A stretch of 64,000 nucleotides of DNA from the NCBI RefSeq assembly GCF_036010325.1, contig NZ_CP108549.1, positions 3,038,001 through 3,102,000 of the forward strand, given 5' to 3'. Origin of the DNA: Streptomyces sp. NBC_01210 (GTDB lineage Bacteria > Actinomycetota > Actinomycetes > Streptomycetales > Streptomycetaceae). Made by a program: the position numbers and the translations under genes. This document shows, piece after piece, positions 15,757 through 23,777 of the stretch. The first letter of the stretch is position 1. The number at the start of each line of letters is the position of its first letter. Under the pieces are notes generated by a model. That model was not told the origin of the DNA, did not search any database, and worked only from the letters and a program-made list of their open reading frames with translations.

Positions 15757-17919
15757 ATGCCCGACATGCTCGACGACACCACCCCGACCCACTGTCCCTA
15801 CTGCGCCCTGCAGTGCGGCATGAGCCTGCGCGGCAGAGCCGAGGCGGTCGAGGTGGTGGAGCGGCCGGACTTCCCCGTCAACCGTGGCGCGCTGTGCGGC
15901 AAGGGCCGCACCGCGCCCGCGCTGCTCTCCTCCCGGGTGCGCCTGACCGAGCCCCTGGTCCGACGCCCCGCCACAGGCAGGCTCGAGCCGGCCACCTGGG
16001 AGGAGGCCCTGGGCACGGTCGCTGCGGGACTGCGGCGTACCCGGGCGGTGTACGGCCCCGACGCGGTCGGCGTCTTCGGTGGCGGCGGCCTCACCAACGA
16101 GAAGGCGTACACGCTCGGGAAGTTCGCCCGGGTCGTGCTCGGCACCTCGCAGATCGACTACAACGGCCGCTTCTGCATGTCGTCGGCGGCGGCCGCGCAC
16201 CAGCGGGCGTTCGGTCTCGACCGCGGGCTTCCGTTCCCGCTGGAGGACATTCCGCGCAGCGGATGCGTGATCCTCGTCGGCTCGAATCTCGCCGAGACGA
16301 TGCCGCCCGCGCTGCGCTATCTGACCGAGCTCCGGGCGAACGGCGGCAAGCTCATCGTCGTCGATCCGCGCCGCACGCGGACCGCGGAGCAGGCCGATCT
16401 GCATCTGGCGCCGCGGCCCGGAACGGATCTGGCGCTCGCGCTCGGGCTGCTGCATGTGGTGGTGGCGGAGGGACGAACGGACGAGGAGTTCGTCAGGGAC
16501 CGTACGAGCGGCTGGGGGGAGGCCAGGGCGGCCGCGATGGCGCACTGGCCCGAGCTCGTCGAGCGCATCACGGGTGTCGGCGTGCCCGAACTGCGGGAGA
16601 CGGTACGGATGTTCTGCGACGCGGAGTCCGCGATGGTGCTCACGGCGCGCGGGCCCGAGCAGCACTCCAAAGGCACGGACACGGTGAGCGCCTGGATCAA
16701 CCTCTGCCTGGCGACGGGCCGGGCGGGGCGGCCGCTGTCCGGCTACGGCTGTCTGACCGGTCAGGGCAACGGCCAGGGCGGCCGCGAACACGGCCAGAAG
16801 GCGGACCAGTTGCCGGGCTACCGCAAACTGGACGACCCGGCGGCGCGGGCGCATGTCGCCGGGGTGTGGGGTGTGGAGCCGGAGACGCTGCCGGGTCCGG
16901 GGCGCAGCGCGTACGAACTGCTGGACGCGCTGGGCGGGGATGTGAAGTCGCTGTTGCTGATGGGCTCGAACCCGGTGGTGTCCGCGCCGCGCGCCGGGCA
17001 TGTGGAGGAGCGGCTGCGCGCGCTGGACTTCCTCGCGGTCGCGGACGTGGTGCTGTCGGAGACGGCGGCGCTGGCGGATGTGGTGCTGCCGGTCACCCAG
17101 TGGGCGGAGGAGACGGGGACGACGACGAACCTGGAGGGCCGGGTCCTGCTGCGCCGGAAGGCGGTGTCGGCGCCGCCGGGAGTACGGAGCGACCTGGAAG
17201 TCCTGGGCGGCCTTGCGGGCCTGCTGGGCCACGAGAAGGGCTTCCCGTCGGATCCGGAGGAGGTTTTCGAGGAACTCCGCCGGGCATCGGCGGGCGGCCC
17301 CGCGGACTACTCGGGTATCACCTACAAAAGGATCGCGGAGGAGGACGGGGTGTTCTGGCCGTGCCCGGAGGAGCCGGCCGCGGCCGGGGGCACCCATGGA
17401 CCCGCCGTGGCCGAGCACTCGCCCGGACCCCGACCCGCCCATCCCGGTACGCCACGGCTCTTCCTCGAGCGGTTCGCCACTCCGGACGGGCGTGCCCGGT
17501 TCATCGCCGTCGGGCATCGGGCCGCCGCGGAGGAAGCGGATGCCGAGTATCCCGTGCTGCTGACGACCGGGCGGGTCGTCGCCCAGTACCAGTCCGGGGC
17601 ACAGACCCGGCGGGTCGATGAGCTCAATGCCGCCGCGCCCGGGGCCTTTGTCGAGCTGCATCCGCAGCTCGCCGAGCGCGTGGGCGCCGTCGAGGGGGCT
17701 CCGCTCGCCGTCGTTTCGCGGCGCGGGCGGGCCGTCGGGCCCGCGCGGATCACGACCGGGATCCGGCCGGACACCGTCTTCATGCCGTTCCACTGGCCGG
17801 GCGAGGGCCGGGTCAACTCGGTGACGAATCCGGCGCTCGACCCGACCTCGCGCATGCCGGAGTTCAAGGTGTGCGCGGTACGGGTGGAACGCGCAGAGCA
17901 GGAGGAACGGCAGGAGTAG
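15757..17919 (+). CDS. nasA: Assimilatory nitrate reductase catalytic subunit (molybdopterin oxidoreductase)
   Basis: Cytoplasmic Mo-bisMGD enzyme reducing nitrate to nitrite. The 720-residue protein opens with a [4Fe-4S] motif C-P-Y-C-x3-C-G then ALCGKG (Cys near 13, 16, 20 and 48), followed by the molybdopterin oxidoreductase fold: NGRFCMSSAAAAHQ, VGSNLAETMPP, a TGRAGRPLSGYGCLTGQGN segment, MGSNPVV, and a C-terminal molydopterin dinucleotide-binding domain from about 590. No Tat signal, as expected for the assimilatory type. It lacks the extra C-terminal [2Fe-2S] domain of some NasA proteins. ATG at 15757 fits the family; another ATG lies 9 nt inside. It works upstream of NirBD encoded 6-8 kb further on. 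Confidence 0.9.
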   Translation: MPDMLDDTTPTHCPYCALQCGMSLRGRAEAVEVVERPDFPVNRGALCGKGRTAPALLSSRVRLTEPLVRRPATGRLEPATWEEALGTVAAGLRRTRAVYGPDAVGVFGGGGLTNEKAYTLGKFARVVLGTSQIDYNGRFCMSSAAAAHQRAFGLDRGLPFPLEDIPRSGCVILVGSNLAETMPPALRYLTELRANGGKLIVVDPRRTRTAEQADLHLAPRPGTDLALALGLLHVVVAEGRTDEEFVRDRTSGWGEARAAAMAHWPELVERITGVGVPELRETVRMFCDAESAMVLTARGPEQHSKGTDTVSAWINLCLATGRAGRPLSGYGCLTGQGNGQGGREHGQKADQLPGYRKLDDPAARAHVAGVWGVEPETLPGPGRSAYELLDALGGDVKSLLLMGSNPVVSAPRAGHVEERLRALDFLAVADVVLSETAALADVVLPVTQWAEETGTTTNLEGRVLLRRKAVSAPPGVRSDLEVLGGLAGLLGHEKGFPSDPEEVFEELRRASAGGPADYSGITYKRIAEEDGVFWPCPEEPAAAGGTHGPAVAEHSPGPRPAHPGTPRLFLERFATPDGRARFIAVGHRAAAEEADAEYPVLLTTGRVVAQYQSGAQTRRVDELNAAAPGAFVELHPQLAERVGAVEGAPLAVVSRRGRAVGPARITTGIRPDTVFMPFHWPGEGRVNSVTNPALDPTSRMPEFKVCAVRVERAEQEERQE

Positions 17920-17941
17920 GCGACAGCGCAGTGGGCGCGGG

Positions 17942-18439
17942 TCAGCTGCTGCTTCGGCCGCACCAGTCGCCGCCGCGGATGCGGGTGCCCTTCGCGCAGA
18001 GCTCCCGGGCCAGGCCCGGCGCCGCAAGGTACACCCAGGCCCGGACCGCAGTGCCGTCCGGCCGGACGACGTCGCGGGCCACCCGCTCGTACAGATTGCG
18101 CGGGTGGCCCGGCGCGACGTACTCCTCCAGCCGGTCGAGTACGGCGAGGAGCTCCCCGTACTCCCCCGGCGCCGCCGTCACCACCTCACCCGCGACCGTG
18201 CCCCCACCGGCGTCGAGCAGGGCGTACGGATAGCCCGGGCCCTCGTAGAGCACCGCGTCAGTCAGCAGCGCCGGCTCCTCCGCCGCCGTGCGGCCGTACA
18301 GGAAGAGATCGTGGTTGCACTCGCCAGGGCGCAGCGTGCCGTAGACGAAGAACGGGAGCTCGGCCCCAGGCCCGGACTCGGTCTCGGACCCGGAACCGGA
18401 CTCGGTCTCGGGCCCGGACTCGGGCCCGGACTCGGTCAC
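17942..18439 (-). CDS. Gamma-glutamylcyclotransferase (AIG2)-like protein
   Basis: A 165-residue protein with the gamma-glutamylcyclotransferase-like fold: FFVYGTLRPGECNHDL near residues 30-45 (the YGTLR/NxxL signature), EGPGYPYAL, and the acidic LDRLEEYV where the catalytic Glu normally lies. The substrate is uncertain; the family includes gamma-glutamylamine cyclotransferases. The first 28 residues are a low-complexity Glu/Ser/Gly/Pro tract built from imperfect repeats (nt 18365-18435). GTG at 18439 forms a GTGA overlap with the cutA stop, which fixes the start and implies coupling. The stop is only 22 nt from the convergent nasA stop. Confidence 0.85.
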   Translation of the reverse strand: MTESGPESGPETESGSGSETESGPGAELPFFVYGTLRPGECNHDLFLYGRTAAEEPALLTDAVLYEGPGYPYALLDAGGGTVAGEVVTAAPGEYGELLAVLDRLEEYVAPGHPRNLYERVARDVVRPDGTAVRAWVYLAAPGLARELCAKGTRIRGGDWCGRSSS

Positions 18440-18768
18440 GGCGCCACGGTCTCCGCGTCGATCCATGCCAGATACCCAGCACCGCCGCGCACCACCGGCG
18501 TCGCGATGATCTCCGGCGTTTCGTAGTCGTGCGCGGCCGTCAGATGCGCCTCCAGCGCGGCGTAGCAGGCCTCGGTCGTCTTGAACAGGACCTGCCACTC
18601 CTCCGCCGTCTCGATCGCGTTCTTCCAGTGGTAGACGGAGGTGACGGGCGCGGAGATCTGCGCGCAGGCGGCCAGCCGCGACTCCACCGCACCCCGCGCG
18701 AGCGCCTCCGCCTTCTCCGCACTGTCGGTCGTGGTCAGCACGGTGAGTGCGGTCAGTGCCTGGGCCAT
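18436..18768 (-). CDS. cutA: Divalent cation tolerance protein CutA
   Basis: A 110-residue CutA1 protein, a trimeric cytoplasmic protein of the ferredoxin-like fold associated with tolerance to Cu and other divalent cations, exact role unclear. Seen: the opening strand LTVLTTTDSAEKAEALA, ESRLAACAQI (the conserved R-L-A-A-C), SVYHWKNAIE and the C-terminal YLAWIDAET typical of the family. ATG at 18768 has GAAGGA at good spacing; longer upstream translation is not supported. First gene of a two-gene unit with the gamma-glutamylcyclotransferase-like gene. Confidence 0.93.
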   Translation of the reverse strand: MAQALTALTVLTTTDSAEKAEALARGAVESRLAACAQISAPVTSVYHWKNAIETAEEWQVLFKTTEACYAALEAHLTAAHDYETPEIIATPVVRGGAGYLAWIDAETVAP

Positions 18769-18886
18769 TGACACGTTCCTTCGGGTCGTGGGGGCGGCGG
18801 GACCTTGAGTCCATTGCCGGTCGATCAGGCCACCGTACGCACGACGCATCCTTCCCGCCCCGTCGTCCCGGCCCTGCCCACGGCCG

Positions 18887-18939
<53 letters not shown>

Positions 18940-19527
18940 TCAGCCGGCGTACGGACAGACCGACTTGGCGTTGCGCAGGGCGTGCCCCCACCAGGCGAGC
19001 TGGTCCAGCATCGTCTTCGCGGCGGCGTCGCACGCGGTGGGGTCCTTGTGCTGCCCTTCGTCGTCGAACTGGCTGCCGGCGTTGTGGAAGGAGACGGTGT
19101 CGCGGACGGTGACGGCGTGCATTTCGGCGAAGACCTGGCGCAGCTGCTCGACGGCGCGCAGACCGCCGGAGATGCCGCCGTACGAGATGAAGCCGACGGG
19201 CTTGGCCTGCCATTCGCCGAAATGCCAGTCGATGAGGCTCTTGACGGAGGCGGGGAAGGAGTGGTTGTACTCGGGCGTGAGGACCACGAAGGCATCGGCG
19301 TCGGCCAACTTCGGTGCGGTCTTGGCAAGTTCGGCCCGTGCTTCGGGTGCCGGTCGGTAGGAGAGTGCGGTGGGCAGGTCCACTTCGGCCAGGTCGATCA
19401 GTTCGACGGCGAAGTCCGCGCGCTCGGCGGTGCGGGAGAGGAACCAGTCGGCGATGACCGGGCCGAAGCGGCCGTCGCGGTTGCTGCCGAGGATGACGGC
19501 AAGCTTCAAAGGCGTGGTGAGGTCCAT
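18940..19527 (-). CDS. NADPH-dependent FMN reductase
   Basis: A 195-residue flavodoxin-like NAD(P)H:FMN/quinone reductase. Motifs: LAVILGSNRDGRFGPVIADW near residues 8-27 (flavin phosphate loop), VVLTPEYNHSFPASVKSLID (about 84-103, the PEYN signature) and FISYGGISGGLRAVEQLR near 115-132. ATG at 19527 lacks a Shine-Dalgarno sequence and lies immediately behind a promoter-like region with a SoxR-type palindrome, so the mRNA may be nearly leaderless. From memory, S. coelicolor has an NADPH-dependent FMN reductase near nasA/nirB that belongs to the SoxR regulon; this gene would be its counterpart. A role in redox-cycling stress is therefore likely. Confidence 0.9.
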   Translation of the reverse strand: MDLTTPLKLAVILGSNRDGRFGPVIADWFLSRTAERADFAVELIDLAEVDLPTALSYRPAPEARAELAKTAPKLADADAFVVLTPEYNHSFPASVKSLIDWHFGEWQAKPVGFISYGGISGGLRAVEQLRQVFAEMHAVTVRDTVSFHNAGSQFDDEGQHKDPTACDAAAKTMLDQLAWWGHALRNAKSVCPYAG

Positions 19528-19542
19528 GAGGAAGAGACTCGT

Positions 19543-19562
19543 ACCTGAACCGAGGTTGAGGT
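19543..19562 (-). promoter_or_regulatory. SoxR-type operator of the FMN reductase gene
   Basis: On the minus strand ACCTCAACC-TC-GGTTCAGGT is an inverted repeat with 9-bp arms and one mismatch, directly behind a TTGACC -35-like hexamer (19560-19565). MerR-family SoxR sites have CCTCAA/TTGAGG arms placed in this way between -35 and -10. The element ends 15 nt upstream of the FMN reductase ATG. Confidence 0.7.
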
Positions 19563-19565
19563 CAA

Positions 19566-20038
19566 GCCGCTCCTGAACGCATGGCGCATCGCCCGTATTA
19601 CGGTGATCGCATGCGACCGGCCGCATCGACGCGTCCCGGGAGTACGGCCGGGACGACTCCAGCCTGCCGGCCGGCGCTCTCCTCGCGCGGGAGGCCGAAG
19701 CCCTCCGTCACCGAGCTCCGGCGCCCCGTGGCGCGCGGGCGCGCCAGGCTCCCCTCGCGGCGCCCGGCGCTCTCCTCGCCCGGCTCCTCGCACCCCTCCA
19801 GGCGGGCCGACACCTCGGGCCCCGGAGCACCCTTCACCCGTTCAGCACGACGACTTCCCGCGCTAGATCTGATTCCTCATCACAGGCGATGACCTGCGAC
19901 GACGCATCACGTCCAGCGCGACACGCCGAGCGAAGCCATCGAATCTGATTGCCCATCAGCAGGCGTTTCGGGCGGGCTGCGCCTTACCTCGGAGAGAGCA
20001 CACAACAGAGCACCACCGCGCTTCCCCGGAGGACCGCC
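19566..20038. other. Intergenic region without a convincing gene
   Basis: About 470 nt between the FMN reductase promoter and the secreted protein gene. Open frames exist on both strands, the longest about 100 codons, but their translations are Arg/Pro/Ser-rich and look like GC-rich noise, and none has a good ribosome site. One frame from about 19624 shows a short, more protein-like stretch (GRDDSSLPAGALLAREAEA) that ends without a recognisable family. The last 50 nt should contain the promoter of the secreted protein gene. Confidence 0.5.
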
Positions 20039-20545
20039 ATGCGCACCACTGCCCGTCTGCTGACCAGCGCCGCGCTGGCAGCCGCCACGATCGGGCTCGG
20101 CGCCCCCACGGCGTTCGCCGGGGTTTTCGATCCGCTCGAGATATTCCCGTCGCCCGTCGACCCGGGGGCGACCCTCTACGTGAACACCATCGCCTGCGAG
20201 CACAACGGCCAGGGCGTCGAAGACGCGCGGTCGATCGGCGCGGGCGACTTCCGCCTGTCTCCGGGTACGTACAACGAGGTCGCGCCCGGCCGGCTCACGG
20301 TCCCCCACGGCACCGAGCCGGGGACCTACGCCATCGGCGTGACCTGCCAGAACGACAGGAGGGCCGCGGCCGAGCCGGTGGTACATCGCCACGACAGGCC
20401 GAGCGGCCATGTGAGAACGGGCGTCGGCGGCAGCGTCGGCCCCGACACCACCCAGATCGCGGCGGGTGTGGCCGTACTGGCCGCGGCCGCCGCCGGCGGG
20501 ATCCTGCTCCTGCGCCGCCGGGCGAGCGGCGCGCAGGACAGCTGA
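20039..20545 (+). CDS. Secreted, C-terminally membrane-anchored protein next to a class F sortase
   Basis: A 168-residue exported protein. It has a Sec signal peptide (residues 1-28, cleavage near TAFA-GVFD), an extracellular beta-rich domain of about 100 residues with a Cys pair (CEHNG near 58 and CQND near 103), and a C-terminal hydrophobic segment (about 138-157) followed by LRRRAS, a stop-transfer tail. No LPxTG is present, so it is probably not a direct sortase substrate. ATG at 20039 follows GGAGG at 7 nt; an upstream in-frame ATG is not supported. It precedes a class F sortase gene by 116 nt with a terminator between. Function unknown. Confidence 0.82.
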   Translation: MRTTARLLTSAALAAATIGLGAPTAFAGVFDPLEIFPSPVDPGATLYVNTIACEHNGQGVEDARSIGAGDFRLSPGTYNEVAPGRLTVPHGTEPGTYAIGVTCQNDRRAAAEPVVHRHDRPSGHVRTGVGGSVGPDTTQIAAGVAVLAAAAAGGILLLRRRASGAQDS

Positions 20546-20567
20546 CGGGACGGTCTGCACCGTCCCG
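20546..20567 (+). terminator. Rho-independent-like hairpin after the secreted protein gene
   Basis: Stem CGGGACGGT / ACCGTCCCG (9 bp, loop CTGC) begins directly after the TGA stop. No U-tract, as is common in Streptomyces. It may uncouple the secreted protein gene from the sortase. Confidence 0.7.
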
Positions 20568-20661
20568 CGTCCCGCCGTGTCCCCGTTCCCGTCAGGCCGG
20601 TTCGCCGCGCCTGCCGGGAGCGGGGAGTTCGTCCGTAGGACCAGATGACCGCCGAGGAGCG

Positions 20662-21285
20662 ATGAACGCCAAAGGAAGGGGCTGGGGCATAGCCGTCGCC
20701 GTCTGCATCGGCCTGCGGCTGGTCCAGAACGGCTCCGCGGACGTGACCCCGCCGATGCCGTCGGCCGCCGAGGCTTTCGCGGCCGGCCCGGGACACCACA
20801 CCGACGCGGCCGCCGACCCGCTGCCGCCGTCCGGACCCGTACGGCTGCGCATCCCCGAGATCAGTGTCGACGCCCCCGTCATGCCGCTGGACCTCGGGAA
20901 GGACGGCAGCCTGAACGTGCCGCCCGCCGCCGACCGCAACCTCGCCGGCTGGTACAAGGACGGCACTTCGCCGGGTGCCAAGGGCACGGCGATCGTCGCC
21001 GGGCATGTCGACAACGCGGACGGGCCCACCGTCTTCTACAACCTGGGTGCGCTGAAGAAGGGCGACCGGATCGAGGTGACCCGCAAGGACGGCCGTACCG
21101 CCGTGTTCACCATCGACGCGATCGAGGTGTACGAGGCCGACGCCTTCCCGGACGAGAAGGTCTACGGAGCGAAGGACCGAGCCGAGTTGCGGGTGATCAC
21201 CTGTGGCGGCGGGTTCACGAGGGAGACCGGCTACCAGGGCAATGTGGTGGCGTACGCGCATCTCATCGGGGTGCTGCAGGCGTAG
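20662..21285 (+). CDS. Class F sortase
   Basis: A 207-residue extracytoplasmic transpeptidase or peptidase with a single N-terminal membrane anchor (about 8-24). The catalytic triad is complete: His115 in VAGHVDN, Cys181 in LRVITCGGGF and Arg187 in TRETGYQGN. The preceding LRIPEISVDAPVMPLDL (62-78) is the typical class E/F opening. ATG at 20662 follows GAGGAG. In many streptomycetes the gene behind this sortase encodes a large DUF916-like surface protein; here only a broken remnant follows, so the sortase may have lost its dedicated substrate. Confidence 0.9.
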   Translation: MNAKGRGWGIAVAVCIGLRLVQNGSADVTPPMPSAAEAFAAGPGHHTDAAADPLPPSGPVRLRIPEISVDAPVMPLDLGKDGSLNVPPAADRNLAGWYKDGTSPGAKGTAIVAGHVDNADGPTVFYNLGALKKGDRIEVTRKDGRTAVFTIDAIEVYEADAFPDEKVYGAKDRAELRVITCGGGFTRETGYQGNVVAYAHLIGVLQA

Positions 21286-21315
21286 TGGATCCACCGGTAT
21301 CAGGAGATCCGACAG

Positions 21316-21519
21316 GAGTGGCTTGACAAGCCGTCTCGCCGGATCTTCACCCTGATCGCCGCTGCGGCCCTCGCCGCAGCGGCGGTCGTCATGAGGGTGC
21401 CCGCTCCGGCCGGCGTCACGTCAGCGGTAGCCGCGGACGCGGAAGCGGAGCCGGAATTCTTCGGAATCCGGCTCCTCGAAGCCCCTGCGGCCCGGCGCGC
21501 TGACCCGCGCGCACGTACC
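21316..21519 (+). pseudogene. Remnant of a DUF916-like surface-protein gene
   Basis: Reading from 21316 in the sortase frame gives DKPSRRIFTLI, then an Ala-rich signal-peptide core, then AEPEFFGIRLLEAP and ARRADPRART. The last part matches the start of the DUF916-like proteins often encoded behind class F sortases (FGIRLLEAPxxRxxDPRARxY). There is no ATG, GTG or TTG in this frame; a TTG at 21323 is one base out of frame (TTGAC where TTGGAC would restore it), next to GGAGTGG. After residue ART the similarity stops and the frame runs antisense into the TSUP gene. Signal peptide and first 20 mature residues remain; several hundred residues are missing. The family match is from memory. Confidence 0.5.
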
Positions 21520-21530
21520 TCGCGCAGGCC

Positions 21531-21554
21531 CGTCAGGCCGTCAGGCCGTCAGGC
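21531..21554. repeat. Three tandem copies of CGTCAGGC
   Basis: Perfect 8-bp units at 21531, 21539 and 21547, directly behind the broken surface-protein gene and covering the stop codon of the TSUP gene. It could mark the deletion junction. Confidence 0.85.
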
Positions 21555-22334
21555 CGTCCACTGGTCGAAGGCGAGCTTCGCGACCAGCGAGAAGACGACC
21601 ACGAGCAGCACTCCACGGACGAACTCACTGCCCTTCCTGAGCGCCATCCGGGCGCCGAACATGCCGCCCGCCAGGTTGAACACCGCCATCAGCGCGGCCA
21701 GCTGCCACATCACCGTGCCCTGGTAGGCGAACATCGCGAGCGCCCCGGCGTTGGTGCAGACATTGACGATCTTGGCAGTGGCCGAGGCGGTCACCAGGTC
21801 GAGATGGAGTACGGCGGTGAGCGCGAGGACCAGGAAGGTGCCGGTGCCGGGCCCGAACAGCCCGTCGTAGAAGCCGATCCCGCCGCCGACGAGAACGATC
21901 GCGGTGACGGTGCGGGCGCGGGTGACGGGGCCCGTGCCGGTGTCCGCGGCGGTTCCGAAGTTGGGGCGCAGCATCACAAAGGCCGCGACACCGAGCAGCA
22001 CCACCATGATCACGGGCCGGAGTACGTCGCTGCTGATGCCGGCCGCGAAGAACGCGCCGCCCATGGAGCCCGCGAGCGCGGCGAGTCCGATCCGTAGCGC
22101 CGTCTTCACCTGCACCGGGGCCTTGCGCACATAGGTGACGGCAGCACCCGAGGTGCCGACGATCGCCACGGCCTTGTTGGTGCCGAGGATCTGAGCGGCC
22201 TGGACGTGGGGCAGGCCGAGCAGCAGGGCGGGCAGGAGCAGCAGCCCGCCGCCGCCCACCACCGCGTCGATCCAGCCGGCCGCCGCGGCGGCGAGGCAGA
22301 GAAGGACGAGTGTGGTCAGCGATATGTCGGGCAT
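21549..22334 (-). CDS. TSUP-family membrane permease (TauE/SafE)
   Basis: A 261-residue integral membrane protein with about eight hydrophobic segments and the two duplicated TSUP signatures: GWIDAVVGGGGLLLLPALL with GTNKAVAI in the first half, and GGIGFYDGLFGPGTGTFLVL with ATAKIVNV in the second. Family members export or import sulfite, sulfoacetate or other small organic anions; the substrate here cannot be told. ATG at 22334 is chosen, with AGGG upstream; longer versions begin with non-conserved residues. It is divergent from the nitrite reductase operon, with about 195 nt between starts, and its 3' end meets the surface-protein remnant. Confidence 0.88.
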   Translation of the reverse strand: MPDISLTTLVLLCLAAAAAGWIDAVVGGGGLLLLPALLLGLPHVQAAQILGTNKAVAIVGTSGAAVTYVRKAPVQVKTALRIGLAALAGSMGGAFFAAGISSDVLRPVIMVVLLGVAAFVMLRPNFGTAADTGTGPVTRARTVTAIVLVGGGIGFYDGLFGPGTGTFLVLALTAVLHLDLVTASATAKIVNVCTNAGALAMFAYQGTVMWQLAALMAVFNLAGGMFGARMALRKGSEFVRGVLLVVVFSLVAKLAFDQWTA

Positions 22335-22479
22335 GGTCACGACCCTATGGACGAGATGAATGCGCCGTCCATCAATCCCGGGAGACTTGAGCGACGTCTG
22401 AGGTTCCGGCGCCGGGTGAGTGCTCGGGGGCGCCCTCACATCCCGGCTCGCGCCGCGCTGAGCGCAGCGTTCCCCGAGG

Positions 22480-22506
22480 GAAACAGCAGAAGACATGCCG
22501 GGTAAC
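22480..22506 (+). promoter_or_regulatory. GlnR-like site upstream of the nir operon
   Basis: GAAAC (22480-22484), 6 nt, AGACA (22491-22495), 6 nt, GTAAC (22502-22506): three half-sites at an exact 11-bp period, as in GlnR boxes (gTnAC-n6-GaAAC arrays). It ends 23 nt before the first ATG of the operon. GlnR control of nirB is established in S. coelicolor; its application here is inference. Confidence 0.6.
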
Positions 22507-22528
22507 ACCGACGCCGCAGGCTGCAGGC

Positions 22529-23776
22529 ATGGAATCGAAGATCGTGGTCATCGGCGGCGGAACGGCGGGCGTGCGGCTTGCGCGACAGCTCGGCGTGCAC
22601 GGCGTCGACGTCACGGTCCTCGGCGAGGAGCCGCACGCACCGTACAACCGGCTGCTGCTCGCGGAGGTACTCGCCGGGCGCTACGGCCCCGAGGTGATAG
22701 CCCTGCCCGAGGCGCCGGTACGGCGCGGTGTGCGGGCGACCGCGATCGACCGGGACCTGCGGCTTGTGCACTGCGCGGACGGCACCTCGGTGGCGTACGA
22801 GCGGCTGGTGCTGGCCACCGGGTCCAACCCGGTGCTGCCGCCGCTGCGCGGACTGGCCGGAGAGCTTCCCGACGGTGTGCACCCCTTCCGCACCCTGGAC
22901 GACTGCGCGGCGCTGTCCGCCGCCGTACGCCCCGGGATCCACGCGGTCGTCGTCGGCGGCGGACTGCTCGGTGTCTCGGCCGCCCGCGCGCTGGCCGCAC
23001 GCGGTGCCCGGGTGGTGCTGGCCCAGCAGGGCGAGCATCTGATGGAGCGCCATCTGGACGTGTCCGCATCTCAGCTGCTGCGCGGCCACCTCGAGTCACT
23101 GGGTGTGGAAGTCCACACGGAGTGCCGGGTGAGGGGCCTGCGCGGTACGGCGGTCGAGCTCGCCGACGGGTATGTCCTCGACTCCGAGCTCGTCGTGCTC
23201 GCGTGCGGGGTGCGCCCGCGGGTCGGTCTGGCGCACGCAGCCGGTCTCGAGGTGCGTCGCGGCATCGTCGTCGACGACGAGCTGCGCACTTCCGACCCGT
23301 ACATATACGCCATCGGCGACTGCGCCGAGCATGACGGCCAGGTGTACGGCCTGGCGGGTCCGGCCCTGGAACAGGCCGATGTCCTGGCCTCCGTACTGAC
23401 CTCGGCGCCGGAACTCACCTCGGCGCCGGACCTTACCTCCGCGCCGGAACTCATCTCGGCGTCGCCCCGGTACACCGGCACCCGCGCCCTCACCCGCCTC
23501 ACGCTCACCGGGCCGGGACCCGCCACGGCCGGCCCGCTCGATCTCGCCGCCTTCGGCGATCCGACTCCCCGGCCCGGGGACGACGTCGTCCAGCTCGCCG
23601 ACGCCACCCGGGGCGCGTACCGCAAGGTCGTCGTCCGCGGAGACCGGCTCGTCGGCGGGGTGCTGTTCGGGGATCTCGCCGCGGTCGGCGCGCTCGCCCG
23701 GGCCTGGGAGGGCGACGAGGCCCTTCCGGAGAGCGTGCCCCTGCTCCACCTGCTCACCAATGATGGAGGCCTCTGA
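22529..23776 (+). CDS. NAD(P)/FAD-dependent oxidoreductase of the nitrite reductase operon
   Basis: A 415-residue pyridine nucleotide-disulfide oxidoreductase-type flavoprotein: FAD-binding VVIGGGTAGVRLARQL (about 5-20), NAD(P)-binding VVVGGGLLGVSAARAL (about 141-156), and the C-terminal FAD motif YIYAIGDCAEH near 260. It resembles the N-terminal half of NirB but lacks the iron-sulfur and siroheme domains, so it probably supplies electrons to nitrate or nitrite reductase, like the NasB flavoprotein. Near residues 291-308 there are three copies of TSAP(E/D)L, a slippage insertion. The stop lies just before the nirB ribosome site spacer ends; the genes are separated by one base (23777). Confidence 0.85.
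   Translation: MESKIVVIGGGTAGVRLARQLGVHGVDVTVLGEEPHAPYNRLLLAEVLAGRYGPEVIALPEAPVRRGVRATAIDRDLRLVHCADGTSVAYERLVLATGSNPVLPPLRGLAGELPDGVHPFRTLDDCAALSAAVRPGIHAVVVGGGLLGVSAARALAARGARVVLAQQGEHLMERHLDVSASQLLRGHLESLGVEVHTECRVRGLRGTAVELADGYVLDSELVVLACGVRPRVGLAHAAGLEVRRGIVVDDELRTSDPYIYAIGDCAEHDGQVYGLAGPALEQADVLASVLTSAPELTSAPDLTSAPELISASPRYTGTRALTRLTLTGPGPATAGPLDLAAFGDPTPRPGDDVVQLADATRGAYRKVVVRGDRLVGGVLFGDLAAVGALARAWEGDEALPESVPLLHLLTNDGGL
23399..23452 (+). repeat. 18-bp tandem repeat in the FAD oxidoreductase gene
   Basis: Three units at 23399, 23417 and 23435, each starting ACCTC(G/C)GCGCCGGA, encode TSAPEL, TSAPDL, TSAPEL; a fourth decayed unit follows. The period is a multiple of three, so copy number can vary in frame in a surface loop. 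Confidence 0.88.
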
Positions 23777-23777
23777 C

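Noticed and set aside
19581..19892. Possible 100-residue protein upstream of the secreted protein gene
   Set aside because: Arg/Pro/Ser-rich composition, no ribosome site, overlapping alternatives of equal length in other frames.
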